Program-made: the position numbers and the translations under genes
In this document: piece after piece, positions 20,653 to 30,529 of the stretch
How positions within the stretch are numbered: position 1 is the stretch's first letter
How the letters are laid out: each line of letters begins with the position of its first letter
The notes under the pieces: model-generated
Told to the model about the DNA's origin: nothing
The model's database searches: none
The model's input: only the letters and a program-made list of their open reading frames with translations
NCBI RefSeq assembly: GCF_000520955.1
Contig: NZ_JACC01000032.1
Span: 17,672 to 81,671, forward strand
Source of the DNA: Aquimarina pacifica
Lineage (GTDB): Bacteria > Bacteroidota > Bacteroidia > Flavobacteriales > Flavobacteriaceae
Length of the DNA stretch: 64,000 bases
Direction of reading: 5' to 3'

Positions 20653-23600
20653 TTAAAAGCTGAAATTTATTGCCACAGTTTGTTTCTCTTCAAACATTAA
20701 ATTGGTATCTATTAGGCCTATAGAAATATTGGGATTCTCACAAATCTGTTCTAAAATTCGTTCAAATTTGAGTGCTAAAAGTGCAATAGATTCTTCTTCA
20801 TATTTACTAATATCATACTGTATAGAACCGCATAATTTGTGTTCCTCTAAAGAAAGGTTCATTAGCAACGGTAATCTGTTGTATTGTGATTGCACTTTTC
20901 TTGATATCAAAGACAGTCCGTCGTCAATGTCTATACTTTTATGAGTAAATGATGTGTTTTGCAACACCAAAATTGCTTCTAAGCGAAGTGAATTTAATAT
21001 TTCAAAAGGAATATCCTGATGTTTATCTATAGCTAACAAATCATTTTGAGCCATGTGTGCAACATCCAAAAAAGAAGGCTCTTTTTTTATTTTCACTCGT
21101 AAAGGCAAAGTTTTCACAAACATTCCTATTTGTTCTTGAAAATCAGATAAAGTTCTTCCTGAATTTATGGTTCCTATACAAATATCTTCATGCCCTTGTA
21201 CTTTGTGAATCAAAATACTAAATACTGAAGATAACAGGCTATGAAACGTGATTTTATAGTTTTTAACAATACCTTCTATCTTTTCTAGTAATCCGTTATT
21301 CAATTCAAAATTATAGAAAGCACCTAAATGTTTCTTTTCGGTTAATTCATAATCGTAAGGAATCAAGCTTTCCCAAGAGTAATCGAATAAATATTGTTTC
21401 CAAAAGTCAGAATTAATCTTTTTGTTCTTTTGATCTTCTTTTGTTTGCCATTCGGCATACTCCTTAAATTGAAAATTCAAAGGCTGTTCTATATCTGTTA
21501 TTTTTTTACTTAAAGTTCTGTAGGTGTTTACAAGCTCTTTTATCAAAATTTCTAAAGACCATCCATCCATTATGATATGATGCGTAACAAATAATAGTAC
21601 AGTTTTGTTGTTTTCGTTTTGAAATAACCCAATACGTATCAAAGTATCATGTTCTAAATCAAACTCTTTATTCGCATAGGATTCTAAAGCTTCGTGTATC
21701 TCATTCTCTTTACAATAAAAATGTTCGATACTAAATTGTGTCCTATTCTCTGAAGTAACTTTTTGATAAGGGAAACCTTCAATTTCAATAAAATTTGTTC
21801 TTAATATTTCATACTTATTAATAATGGTTTGAAAACATTTATTTAGAATTTGATTATTTAATTCTCCCTCAATGTCGTAAGCAGAAAACATATTATAAGC
21901 TATTGATCTTTGTTTTTGGATTCCTGCCAGCCATAATACATATTGCGGAATAGTCACCGCATAAAACGATTTTTTCTCTATTGCATTAACTATATGTTCG
22001 GATTTCTTACATTTTTTTTCTAAAAATGTAGATAGGGATCGAACAGTAGGATGGTCAAAAATATCTTTTAATGAAACATGATAATGCAACTCTTCTCCTA
22101 ATTTACCTATTAATTTAACTGCATTTAATGAATGACCTCCTAACGAAAAAAAGTTGTCCGTAACTCCTATTTCATTTTTGAATTCTAAAACCTCTTTAAA
22201 AAGTTCATTAATCTTTGTTTCTAATACTGTTTCTGGTTTTTTCTCTGTATGTATGTTCGTTCTCTTTATTTCTCTTTTTGTAAGGGCTCCTCTATCTATT
22301 TTATTATTGGGTGTCAAGGGGAAGTGTTCTACCCGAATTATTGTATAAGGAATCATATATTCTGGTAGCTCTTTGCGTATCTCCCTGATAACTTCTTGAC
22401 CATCGAACATTGAATTGTTAGAAATCACATAGGCCACAAGAATTGCTTCCTGATTCTCACTCTTTTTTGCAATGACAACAGATGATATTATTGTCTTCAA
22501 TTGATTGAGTTTTGTTTCTATTTCACCAAGCTCAATCCGATAGCCTCTAATTTTTACTTGATGATCATTACGTCCTAAAAACTCAACTTCTCCCTGAGGA
22601 GTCCATCTTCCTAAATCCCCAGTGTTATAAATTTTTTCATTTAAAAAAAATGGGCTAGGGACAAATTTTGAGTTAGTCAACTCTTTATTTTTTAAATACC
22701 CTTGAGCTAATCCATCTCCTCCTATATAAATGGTACCAATAGCACCTTTGGGAAGTAATTGTAAGTGCTCATCAAGAATATAGAAACTTGTATTTTGTAT
22801 TGGCTTACCTATATTTGATGCTTCTTCTGGTAAAAACAGCTGCTTAACACTCGACCAAATTGTGGTCTCTGTAGGGCCATACATATTCCAGATTTCTGAA
22901 CAATTGTAAATCATTTTTTTTGCCAACGACTGACTAATTAAATCTCCCCCACATAGGACCTTTAACTTTTTATTTCCTTGCCATCCTGCATTAAATAGCA
23001 TTTGATAAAAGCTAGGTGTTGCCTGTATAATTGTTGGGCTAATAATTTTTAATTGCTCAATAAGAACCAATGGATCTAATAAGACCTCTTTATCTGCTAT
23101 ATATACCGTAGCCCCTGTTATTAATGGTACAAAAAACTCTAAAATAGAAATATCAAAGGATTGTGTTGTTACCGAAAATAATAAGTCTTCTTCTTTTATT
23201 CCGGGTTTCTTTTGAATACTTAATAGAAAATTTAATAGGGATTGGTGTCCTATGACTACCCCTTTAGGTTTTCCGGTTGATCCTGATGTGTAAATAATGT
23301 AAGCAGCATCATTTGGGGTTACTTTTGGCATTGCTTTGGTTAAAGAATCTTCATAACTCATCAGCTCAGTAACATCCAGAAAAACGGCTTTTGAATCAAC
23401 AGTGCCTTCATATTTTTCAGTTCCAATTAGACAAGTGATCTCACTATGCTTGCTGATATAATGTAGTCTCTCTTCAGGAAAATCTGGATCCAAGGGGATA
23501 TAAGGTACTCCTGACTTTATTATTCCCATTAAAACTACTACCAAATCTGCTGATCGATCCATTATAACTCCAATGGGCTTCTTATCATTATCCAGAAAAT

Positions 23601-25092
23601 TTTTGATCAGATAATGGGCAACCCTATCCGATTTCTGATCAAACTCAGAATAGGTATATAATTTTGATATATCTCTAACCGCTATATCATTGGGTCGTAT
23701 TCTTACTTGTTCTTCAAAAAAGTCTAATAAAGTATGGTTCTTAGAATAATTAAAGGATGTTTGATTAAAACCTTCTAATAATTCTCTCTCCTCTGATTTT
23801 GACAAATAGGTATATTCGGATAGCTTTTTTTTAGGATTTTTGGACACAGAAATCATGAGTTTCTCGAAATGTGTAGCGACTTGATTTATAGAATCCTGAT
23901 CGAAATAAGCTATGTTATAATCAAAATCGATCAATACATCTTCCTGATCATCAAACTCTCTAATATAAAGGGCCAATCCAACTCGTTCTGCATGATGTGA
24001 CATCGGAATTACCTTAGTGGTAGTATTTCTAAAATGATCCGCGTAATTTTGCTTCTCATACGACAAAGTGATGTTAAACAATCTATCTTTCTCAATAAAC
24101 ATATCTAACTCTTGTATCAACTTTCCTAACGGAAATCGTTGATGCCTATAATCATGTCTAAGCTGTTGCTTTATTTGAATAATTAGTTCTTCAAAAGTAT
24201 TTTCAAACTCCAGTGAAACTCTTAATGCGGTTACTCCCATAAAAAGTCCTACCGTCTTTTTGAATACTGACTTGCCCCTATTTAATACCGGCAAACCTAT
24301 TGCCAAATCATGATTCTGATGTTTTCTACCAAAATAAGTATACAAAATTCCTAAAATCACATGAAACATAGATCCTCGGCATTCTTTTGCAATTTCTTCA
24401 AGCTTATTATATAAAGACCTCTTGATTTTAATTGTTTTACGTTTACTGGTGGTTCCGTCTGTATTCTCATTGATTTTATTCAGAAACCGTTCTGGCGGGT
24501 TTTGAAACTTTTTACTCCAATACAACTTATCCTTAACAAAATTCTCTGATTCATAATACTTTTGATCATCTTCAACAAAGGAAACATAGCTATAAGGATA
24601 TGATGTTATAACTTCTCCATTTTCTAGCAGTTCATTATAATTTTGTACAAGACGTTGAAACATTAATGATGTCCCCCAACCATCAGTAATAATATGATGG
24701 TACATAGAAAATAGATAAAAAAATGAGTCTTTTACTTTGATCAAGATAAATTTATGCAGCAAAGAACCTGACCCTAGGTCAAATGGTTTTTCAAACCTTT
24801 TTTGCATAAACGTATTGGCATAATCATCAGGGTTTTCTTTTTCAGAAAAGTCAAGATATTCAAGAACAGAATTATGATAGTCTAATATTTTTAGAGTTAC
24901 TTCTTCTTTGTCATAAGATATCGTATTCCTATAGGCATCATGCTGATTAATCAACATGACATAAGCTTTATTGAGTATGTCATAATCTACTACTCCATCT
25001 ATCAAAATTTTTGCTCCAATATTGTATATCGGACGATCTGGATATAGTAATTGTTCAAAATAAACATCTTGTTGAGGAAGTGTGAGTTTCAT
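20653..25092 (-). CDS. Non-ribosomal peptide synthetase NRPS3, one module plus terminal C domain (C-A-PCP-C)
   Basis: 1479 residues. N-terminal condensation domain (about 1-430, MYHHIITDGWG) with no docking domain before it, adenylation domain (about 450-950, YTSGSTGKPKG, YGPTE, YNTGDLGRW), carrier (FSLGGHSL) and a second condensation domain (about 1060-1465, THHIIMDGWS) that ends the protein. Specificity residues read DILQLGMIWK, Gly-like. The last domain is shortened around the usual RDxSRxxLFDV region (reads LNSLRLEAILVLQ). Ending in a condensation domain while the next synthetase (NRPS4) starts with a C-lobe remnant and an adenylation domain implies that the chain boundary falls inside module two. 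The opening condensation domain could accept a lipid starter or the product of NRPS2; sequence alone does not decide. Confidence 0.95.
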   Translation of the reverse strand: MKLTLPQQDVYFEQLLYPDRPIYNIGAKILIDGVVDYDILNKAYVMLINQHDAYRNTISYDKEEVTLKILDYHNSVLEYLDFSEKENPDDYANTFMQKRFEKPFDLGSGSLLHKFILIKVKDSFFYLFSMYHHIITDGWGTSLMFQRLVQNYNELLENGEVITSYPYSYVSFVEDDQKYYESENFVKDKLYWSKKFQNPPERFLNKINENTDGTTSKRKTIKIKRSLYNKLEEIAKECRGSMFHVILGILYTYFGRKHQNHDLAIGLPVLNRGKSVFKKTVGLFMGVTALRVSLEFENTFEELIIQIKQQLRHDYRHQRFPLGKLIQELDMFIEKDRLFNITLSYEKQNYADHFRNTTTKVIPMSHHAERVGLALYIREFDDQEDVLIDFDYNIAYFDQDSINQVATHFEKLMISVSKNPKKKLSEYTYLSKSEERELLEGFNQTSFNYSKNHTLLDFFEEQVRIRPNDIAVRDISKLYTYSEFDQKSDRVAHYLIKNFLDNDKKPIGVIMDRSADLVVVLMGIIKSGVPYIPLDPDFPEERLHYISKHSEITCLIGTEKYEGTVDSKAVFLDVTELMSYEDSLTKAMPKVTPNDAAYIIYTSGSTGKPKGVVIGHQSLLNFLLSIQKKPGIKEEDLLFSVTTQSFDISILEFFVPLITGATVYIADKEVLLDPLVLIEQLKIISPTIIQATPSFYQMLFNAGWQGNKKLKVLCGGDLISQSLAKKMIYNCSEIWNMYGPTETTIWSSVKQLFLPEEASNIGKPIQNTSFYILDEHLQLLPKGAIGTIYIGGDGLAQGYLKNKELTNSKFVPSPFFLNEKIYNTGDLGRWTPQGEVEFLGRNDHQVKIRGYRIELGEIETKLNQLKTIISSVVIAKKSENQEAILVAYVISNNSMFDGQEVIREIRKELPEYMIPYTIIRVEHFPLTPNNKIDRGALTKREIKRTNIHTEKKPETVLETKINELFKEVLEFKNEIGVTDNFFSLGGHSLNAVKLIGKLGEELHYHVSLKDIFDHPTVRSLSTFLEKKCKKSEHIVNAIEKKSFYAVTIPQYVLWLAGIQKQRSIAYNMFSAYDIEGELNNQILNKCFQTIINKYEILRTNFIEIEGFPYQKVTSENRTQFSIEHFYCKENEIHEALESYANKEFDLEHDTLIRIGLFQNENNKTVLLFVTHHIIMDGWSLEILIKELVNTYRTLSKKITDIEQPLNFQFKEYAEWQTKEDQKNKKINSDFWKQYLFDYSWESLIPYDYELTEKKHLGAFYNFELNNGLLEKIEGIVKNYKITFHSLLSSVFSILIHKVQGHEDICIGTINSGRTLSDFQEQIGMFVKTLPLRVKIKKEPSFLDVAHMAQNDLLAIDKHQDIPFEILNSLRLEAILVLQNTSFTHKSIDIDDGLSLISRKVQSQYNRLPLLMNLSLEEHKLCGSIQYDISKYEEESIALLALKFERILEQICENPNISIGLIDTNLMFEEKQTVAINFSF

Positions 25093-25222
25093 AGTATTGC
25101 CTTAAAAAATTAAAAAAACGGTCGCTGACCTTATTCCTGATGAATAGGCTTTTCTTTCTATTAATTTAGATTCTGACACCAATAACAGAACCTTAATAAA
25201 TTGATTTACAACATATATTACA

Positions 25223-26680
25223 TTATGAATTCAAAAACTCAGGTGATTTGTTAGCGTTAATTTTTGGTTCTGTTTTTTTGGACTTGTCTAAAAATCCATC
25301 GATCAATAATTTCCCTTTATTACTTCTAATAAAATCTCGCGCTGCCGTTTGCGATTCGACTGACAAGCGATAATAATCTTCTTCTGAGCTCAATAATTTA
25401 TCCAGAGCCTCTACCCATGGCCCGATTTCTTGTGCAGGCACCTTTCCATTTATAGTTTTATAAGGATTTACCGGAAGTAAAAAATCTGTATCTAATTTTG
25501 CTTCGGATAAGCCTCCCACATCACTCCCTAATACCGGAATAGCTCGAAGCATTGCTTCCACGATTACCATTCCAAAAGCTTCATCCCACAATGATGGCAC
25601 CAATAATATTTTGGTCATATTGTATATCGGGTCTACAGGCATCAATGGCTTTTGTAACTTCACGTTTGGCAGGTTTTCTAGTTCTTGAAGTTGTTTCTTA
25701 TCCATACTCCCCCAGGTTGTTACTGCCATAAAATCTACCTTAGGAAATTTTTTAGCTAATGCTATAAAAATGGGTAACCCTTTAAAGTTAGAAGCGTTAA
25801 TTAAGGTTACATATTTTTTGGAACTAGAGGATGTCTTATAACTTAGATATTTTTCATCATTTTCGACTAAAGGGTAAACTACTTTACAATTTAGATCTAG
25901 TGAAGACTGCGTTAATAGATAATTTTTTAAATAATTACTAGGAACCAAAAAGCCATCCATTCGCTCATAAATTCTTTTGACTTTTTGGGTTTTAAAAATT
26001 GTTTGCTTATCCGAAAATAAGGCCATAGGCCCGTAATTGGTCATTATACTTGTTGATACTACTGATAGTAATTTTGGTTTTTTTAATTCGGTGACATCAA
26101 AAAAATCATTTGCAATCGCCATACGCTCTACCCAACCATCCATTAAAATAAAATCAGGACTCAATTTTTTATTTTCTTTCTTATAGTAATTGATCAATGC
26201 TTGATTATAAGGTTCAATACGATAGTAATAAAGCCATTTATCAATGAGCTTTAATTGGTTTGTAAATCCTCTCATATTCTTAATAGCCGCCAATATTAGT
26301 CCCAAAAAATTTCTTCTACTTTTTCTAATATTAGAACTCTTAGAGTTAAAATAGCTATTTCTCAAAAAGATAAATTTAATCTTCTCTGATACCGAAATAC
26401 TTTTAAAAGGTTTATGAGTAAAAGCTATAACTTCGTAAGAGTTTCCCTTAATTCTATCAATATGTAATAGAGGTAACTCTTCTGATTCTATTTCATACCC
26501 TCTCGATTCAAGGTCATGCAAAGCCTTTTTCCTTTGGCTTATCTTTTCTACCAGAAGACATAACATAGTGCATTTATATCCATGTTCGGCGAGTTGATGA
26601 AGATGCTGTTGATTGTATTTACCTGCTCCTGTTGGTTTATCAATTGCATAAGACTCTGTTGTAAAAAATAATGTGTTCAT
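25223..26680 (-). CDS. Glycosyltransferase family 4-like protein, copy A
   Basis: 485 residues, cytoplasmic or membrane-associated GT-B transferase. The N-terminal GAGKYNQQHL (18-27) is the typical nucleotide-sugar enzyme opening. The C-terminal half has the retaining-GT motif E-x7-E (Glu367 and Glu375 in WDEAFGMVIVEAM), then GSDVGGLSEA. No signal peptide or obvious membrane span is seen. It is a close tandem paralogue of 26926-28380, with colinear motifs throughout. It sits between the S8 lipoprotein and NRPS3 in the same direction, so it is likely part of the operon. It may glycosylate the peptide product or a carrier; the acceptor and sugar cannot be read from sequence. It belongs to the broad GT4 group, and the exact function is unknown. 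Confidence 0.85.
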   Translation of the reverse strand: MNTLFFTTESYAIDKPTGAGKYNQQHLHQLAEHGYKCTMLCLLVEKISQRKKALHDLESRGYEIESEELPLLHIDRIKGNSYEVIAFTHKPFKSISVSEKIKFIFLRNSYFNSKSSNIRKSRRNFLGLILAAIKNMRGFTNQLKLIDKWLYYYRIEPYNQALINYYKKENKKLSPDFILMDGWVERMAIANDFFDVTELKKPKLLSVVSTSIMTNYGPMALFSDKQTIFKTQKVKRIYERMDGFLVPSNYLKNYLLTQSSLDLNCKVVYPLVENDEKYLSYKTSSSSKKYVTLINASNFKGLPIFIALAKKFPKVDFMAVTTWGSMDKKQLQELENLPNVKLQKPLMPVDPIYNMTKILLVPSLWDEAFGMVIVEAMLRAIPVLGSDVGGLSEAKLDTDFLLPVNPYKTINGKVPAQEIGPWVEALDKLLSSEEDYYRLSVESQTAARDFIRSNKGKLLIDGFLDKSKKTEPKINANKSPEFLNS

Positions 26681-26925
26681 AATAACCTAGTGTACATTTT
26701 ATTTAATGCTAATTTTAATGTTACTGAGTACATTTTTCGAAAAAGTGAAGAATCATAATAGATACCTGACCTAATATCTGCGCTATGAAATTCTTGAATT
26801 AGTATAAGACAATAGCTATAGTACATCGACCGAATACTAATTATTTTACAAAAAAACTCTTTCAATATTAAATTGATAATTACTGACTAAGACAGGTATA
26901 TTTTTTCTAAAAAGCGTATTTGTTG

Positions 26926-28380
26926 TTAAACGACAACTTCAACTTTTTGATTTAGACGGGTATTAATATCTGGTTTCAAAGACTTAGTGATAAATCCATC
27001 TATTAATAACTTACCTTGATTTTCTCCAATGAATTCTCTTGCTGCTTTTTGTGATTCTTTTGACAATTTATCATAATACGCATCTGATTTTAATAATTTA
27101 TTCAATGCTTCTGCCCATGGACCTATTTCTTGTAAAGGCACATCATCATTAATTCCTTTATAAGCATTCACAGGAAGTAAAAAGTCTGTTCCTAATTTTG
27201 CCTCAGACAAGCCCCCAACATCACTCCCTAATACGGGAATAGCTCTAAGCATTGCCTCTACGATTACCATTCCAAAAGCTTCATCCCATAGGGATGGTGC
27301 CAATAAAATTTTTGTCATTTCATAGATTGGGTCTACAGGTGTTAAAGGTTTTTGGATTCTTACATTGGGCAAATTTTCTAGCTCTTCGAATTGTTCTTTT
27401 TTCATGTTACCCCAAGTAGTAACAGCCATAAAGTCTACATCAGGAAATTTCTTTGCCAAAGCCAAAAATATGGGTAACCCTTTAAAATTTGACGCATTAA
27501 TTAATGTTACATACTTTTTTGAAGCTATACTTTTTTTATAACTCAAATATTTTTGATCATTTTCAATAAGAGGATATACAAGCTGACAATTCAGGTTCAT
27601 CCCCGATTTACGCAAAAGGTAATTTTTTAAATATTTGCTCAATACCAAGAAACCATCCATCTCTAGATAAATATTTTTTAGTTCAGTTTCTTTAAAAATA
27701 GTTTGCTTTTCAGAAAACAAAGCCATTGAACCAAAATTGGTCATTATACTAGTCGATACCATGGGGATTACCTTAGGTTTCTTTAATTCTGTTACCTTAG
27801 AGAAATCCTGAGCTATTGCCATTCGCTCTACCCAACCATCCATGATTATAAAATCAGGGTTTAATTCTCGATTCTTGCTTTTATAATAGGTCACAATGGC
27901 TTGATGATATGGCTCAATCCAGTAATAATACAACCATTTATCAATAAGTAATATTTTTCGTTTTAACCCTTTATTATGGCGAAAAGAGGCCCATATCATT
28001 CCTAAAAAATTTCTTCTTCTATTTGCTATAGATGATTTCTTCGAATTAAAGAAACTATTACCTAAAAAAATGAACTTCAGTTTTTCAGATATGGAGATTC
28101 TTTTAAAGGGTTTATGCGTGAATGTTATTACGTCAAAAGATTCTCCGATAATTCTATCAATATACAATAGCGCTAACTCTTCTGACTCTACTTGATAACC
28201 TCGAGATACAAAATCTTGTAATACTTTTGGTCTATCAGCAGCATTTTCTACCAAAAGACTAAACATAGTACATTGGTGACCATGTTCGGTCATCTGTCGA
28301 AGATGTTGTTGATTATACTTTCCTGCACCTGTTGGTTTATCAGTAACAAATGATTCTGTTGAATAAAATAATACTCTCAT
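26926..28380 (-). CDS. Glycosyltransferase family 4-like protein, copy B
   Basis: 484 residues, paralogue of the gene at 25223-26680 with the same start (TESFVTDKPTGAGKYNQQHL) and the same E-x7-E block (WDEAFGMVIVEAM) followed by GSDVGGLSEA. Lengths and motif positions agree nearly residue for residue, so this is a recent tandem duplication. The copies differ most at the extreme C-terminus and in the middle linker (about residues 115-145). The 245-nt gap between them has no credible gene. Two diverged but intact copies suggest two different acceptor positions or sugars on one product, which is an inference. Confidence 0.85.
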   Translation of the reverse strand: MRVLFYSTESFVTDKPTGAGKYNQQHLRQMTEHGHQCTMFSLLVENAADRPKVLQDFVSRGYQVESEELALLYIDRIIGESFDVITFTHKPFKRISISEKLKFIFLGNSFFNSKKSSIANRRRNFLGMIWASFRHNKGLKRKILLIDKWLYYYWIEPYHQAIVTYYKSKNRELNPDFIIMDGWVERMAIAQDFSKVTELKKPKVIPMVSTSIMTNFGSMALFSEKQTIFKETELKNIYLEMDGFLVLSKYLKNYLLRKSGMNLNCQLVYPLIENDQKYLSYKKSIASKKYVTLINASNFKGLPIFLALAKKFPDVDFMAVTTWGNMKKEQFEELENLPNVRIQKPLTPVDPIYEMTKILLAPSLWDEAFGMVIVEAMLRAIPVLGSDVGGLSEAKLGTDFLLPVNAYKGINDDVPLQEIGPWAEALNKLLKSDAYYDKLSKESQKAAREFIGENQGKLLIDGFITKSLKPDINTRLNQKVEVVV

Positions 28381-28472
28381 AGTGTTTGTTGTAGTTTAAA
28401 AGTCTTAATAAATTTTGACCCTAACATTATTTCTCTTTTATAAAAACTCGAATTTCCTTAAAGGTTATTTGG

Positions 28473-30155
28473 TTATTTTTCTGCAAGAATTAAAGCATTA
28501 AATAGATTTACTATTTTTCCTGACTTACATAAATCCTCGAAATGCTTTCCTTCTTTATTATCATTCCCAACAATGGCAGTACTAGAAATTTTAATTCCAC
28601 TATCCAAAATTATCTGCTTTACTTCTGACGCTTTAAGTTTAGGGTAATACGACCGAATTAATGCAGCTACTCCAGATACAGCTGGCGCTGCAAGAGAAGT
28701 TCCTTGAAGGTATCCGTAAGTATTATTGGGAGTTGTAGAAAAAATCTTAACCCCCGGAGCAAATACGTCTACATTATTTTTTCCATAATTAGAAAAACCA
28801 GCAATAATATGTTCTCCATACTCATAATTTAAAGCACCAACGGTAATGAAGTTATTAGTGATCTCTTTACTATCGTATTCTTGATCATTAGGATATATCT
28901 GTTTCTGATCCAAACTTACATTTTCATTACCTGCTGCATTAACTATTAATACATCATGTTTTGCTGCATATTTAATAGCATCTTTTACCCATTCTGGATG
29001 GGTTGAATAGTATTTGCCAAAACTTGCGTTTATAATCTTTGCTCCATTATCTACAGCATATCTTATCGCTAATGCTATATCTTTATCGTACTCATCCCCA
29101 TTTGGCACTGCCCTAATCGACATCAATTTTACATTTTGGGCTATCCCATTAGTTCCTTTTCCATTTTGACGTTCGGCAGCTATTATTCCCGCAACATGGG
29201 TTCCGTGTAGAATTCCCTTTTTTTCAGAATCTGGTCCTATTACATTATTATTCCCATATTTGAAATCTTTAATGTCATCTATATTGTCCCCAACTTGAGC
29301 TCTACCATCAAACTCCCAATTGAGATGATAATTTAGCTGTTGGTCAGTTTGATGAATACCTTCTTTTATATTATTTATAAAGTCTGGAATTCTTTGCTCA
29401 TGATCTATGTAATTATACATTTGAGAAAGAAAGTCAACATACCCATTCACTTCATCGTCCTCACTTTGTAATGCTAAAAGGTCTTGAGATGAATAGTCTT
29501 CTTTTGCTATCTGTTGAGATATAATGCTATGGGCATTATTCAACTGGTTTAAGAGTTGTTTATACTGTTCCTTTTTACCTGATACTGTTTGATAATCCTG
29601 TTCATATTCGGCTTGTAATCCTTTATAAAACTGTTGCTCTTTCGAATCCAGTTCGTTAGCCTCGAATTTTGATTTGTTTTTTTTCAAAATTCTTACATAT
29701 TCAAGATTTTCGTTTTCGACATCTCCTAAAAAATTCCAACCATTAATATCATCTACATATCCATTATTGTCATCGTCTATTTTATTTCCGATTATTTCTT
29801 TGGGATTAACCCAAATAACATCGTCTAAGTCTTCATGTTCTATATCTACTCCAGTATCAATTACAGCCACAATAATTGTTTCTCCTTTTCTATTTTTTAT
29901 CAACTCTCTATATGCTCTATCAACGCTCATTCCTGGAATGGTATCCAAAATAGGGTCTGACTTATTCCAGTTTTCTAATTGAGCTTCTGTAAGGCTTATT
30001 TTTTTTGAAGGAGTATCTTTTGTTTCTAATAAAGATTTTGACGAGGTAGTAGTGGTGGTTTTGCAGCTACCCATTATAAATAAAGTAATAAGAATTAGAG
30101 TAAGATTAATGTTTACCCTATTGCTAAAAGAATTAATATGTATTCGAGATTTCAT
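28473..30155 (-). CDS. Subtilisin-like S8 serine protease, lipoprotein
   Basis: 560 residues. A lipoprotein signal (LFIMGSC, lipid Cys31) is followed by a Thr/Ser-rich linker. Catalytic triad: Asp100 (VAVIDTGVD), His317 (HGTHVAGI) and Ser487 (GTSLAAP); oxyanion Asn410 (AAGNENV). About 215 residues separate Asp and His, much more than in subtilisin. The insertion (about 150-290) is charged, probably helical, and typical of some Bacteroidota S8 enzymes. It should be anchored in a membrane facing the periplasm or the cell surface. Lying between sugar transferases and inside the NRPS operon, it may mature an exported product, degrade a competing peptide or give self-immunity; none of these is proven by sequence. 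Confidence 0.9.
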   Translation of the reverse strand: MKSRIHINSFSNRVNINLTLILITLFIMGSCKTTTTTSSKSLLETKDTPSKKISLTEAQLENWNKSDPILDTIPGMSVDRAYRELIKNRKGETIIVAVIDTGVDIEHEDLDDVIWVNPKEIIGNKIDDDNNGYVDDINGWNFLGDVENENLEYVRILKKNKSKFEANELDSKEQQFYKGLQAEYEQDYQTVSGKKEQYKQLLNQLNNAHSIISQQIAKEDYSSQDLLALQSEDDEVNGYVDFLSQMYNYIDHEQRIPDFINNIKEGIHQTDQQLNYHLNWEFDGRAQVGDNIDDIKDFKYGNNNVIGPDSEKKGILHGTHVAGIIAAERQNGKGTNGIAQNVKLMSIRAVPNGDEYDKDIALAIRYAVDNGAKIINASFGKYYSTHPEWVKDAIKYAAKHDVLIVNAAGNENVSLDQKQIYPNDQEYDSKEITNNFITVGALNYEYGEHIIAGFSNYGKNNVDVFAPGVKIFSTTPNNTYGYLQGTSLAAPAVSGVAALIRSYYPKLKASEVKQIILDSGIKISSTAIVGNDNKEGKHFEDLCKSGKIVNLFNALILAEK

Positions 30156-30529
30156 CTTGCTATAATATTTAGTTGGTAATTATTAACTATAATTCAATGA
30201 ATTACGAAATCCTTTGTCCCCCCTTGATTGGGACTATAAGGACCATATTAAGTCAATAATTGTGATATTTCTTTTGAATTATTTTCGTTGTTAAAAACTC
30301 AAAGAAAGTCGTTTATCGAACTGAGGTAAGATTCTATAAACAATTGGATTTCTTTTTTCTAAAAGATCTTTTTATACTGCTGATATACTTGAAAAATTTA
30401 ACCTTCTGCAGTTAAAAAATTTTGTTTTTAAATTCCTGAGATTGTATTTAACCCGTCTTTATGCAATAACACTTCGCTTGCAGATCTAATAATGAAATGC
30501 TATTGCATAATTTGGGTTACACAATACGT
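30156..30529. other. Intergenic region DUF6734-like protein - S8 protease (374 nt)
   Basis: No credible reading frame. The right part is plain AT-rich sequence. The left part holds a long imperfect hairpin at 30450-30518 directly after the stop codon of the upstream gene. No TAnnTTTG box was found on the minus strand. Confidence 0.55.
30450..30518 (-). repeat. Long hairpin after the DUF6734-like gene
   Basis: Arms TTATGCAATA (30459-30468) and TATTGCATAA (30501-30510) are perfect, and AACCC (30450-30454) pairs with GGGTT (30514-30518) across a small internal loop. On the minus strand it begins 12 nt after the stop at 30530. No T-run follows, so it is not a standard intrinsic terminator. The loop carries GCAAGCGAAG, weakly like the GCAAGAAGCGAAGC core of the repeat at 55804, 59341 and 60397. 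Confidence 0.45.

Noticed and set aside
26677..26865. Minus-strand frame of 62 codons between the two GT4 genes
   Set aside because: It has no signal, motif or ribosome-binding context, lies in a paralogue gap and overlaps the downstream start by 4 bases; chance frame is likelier.
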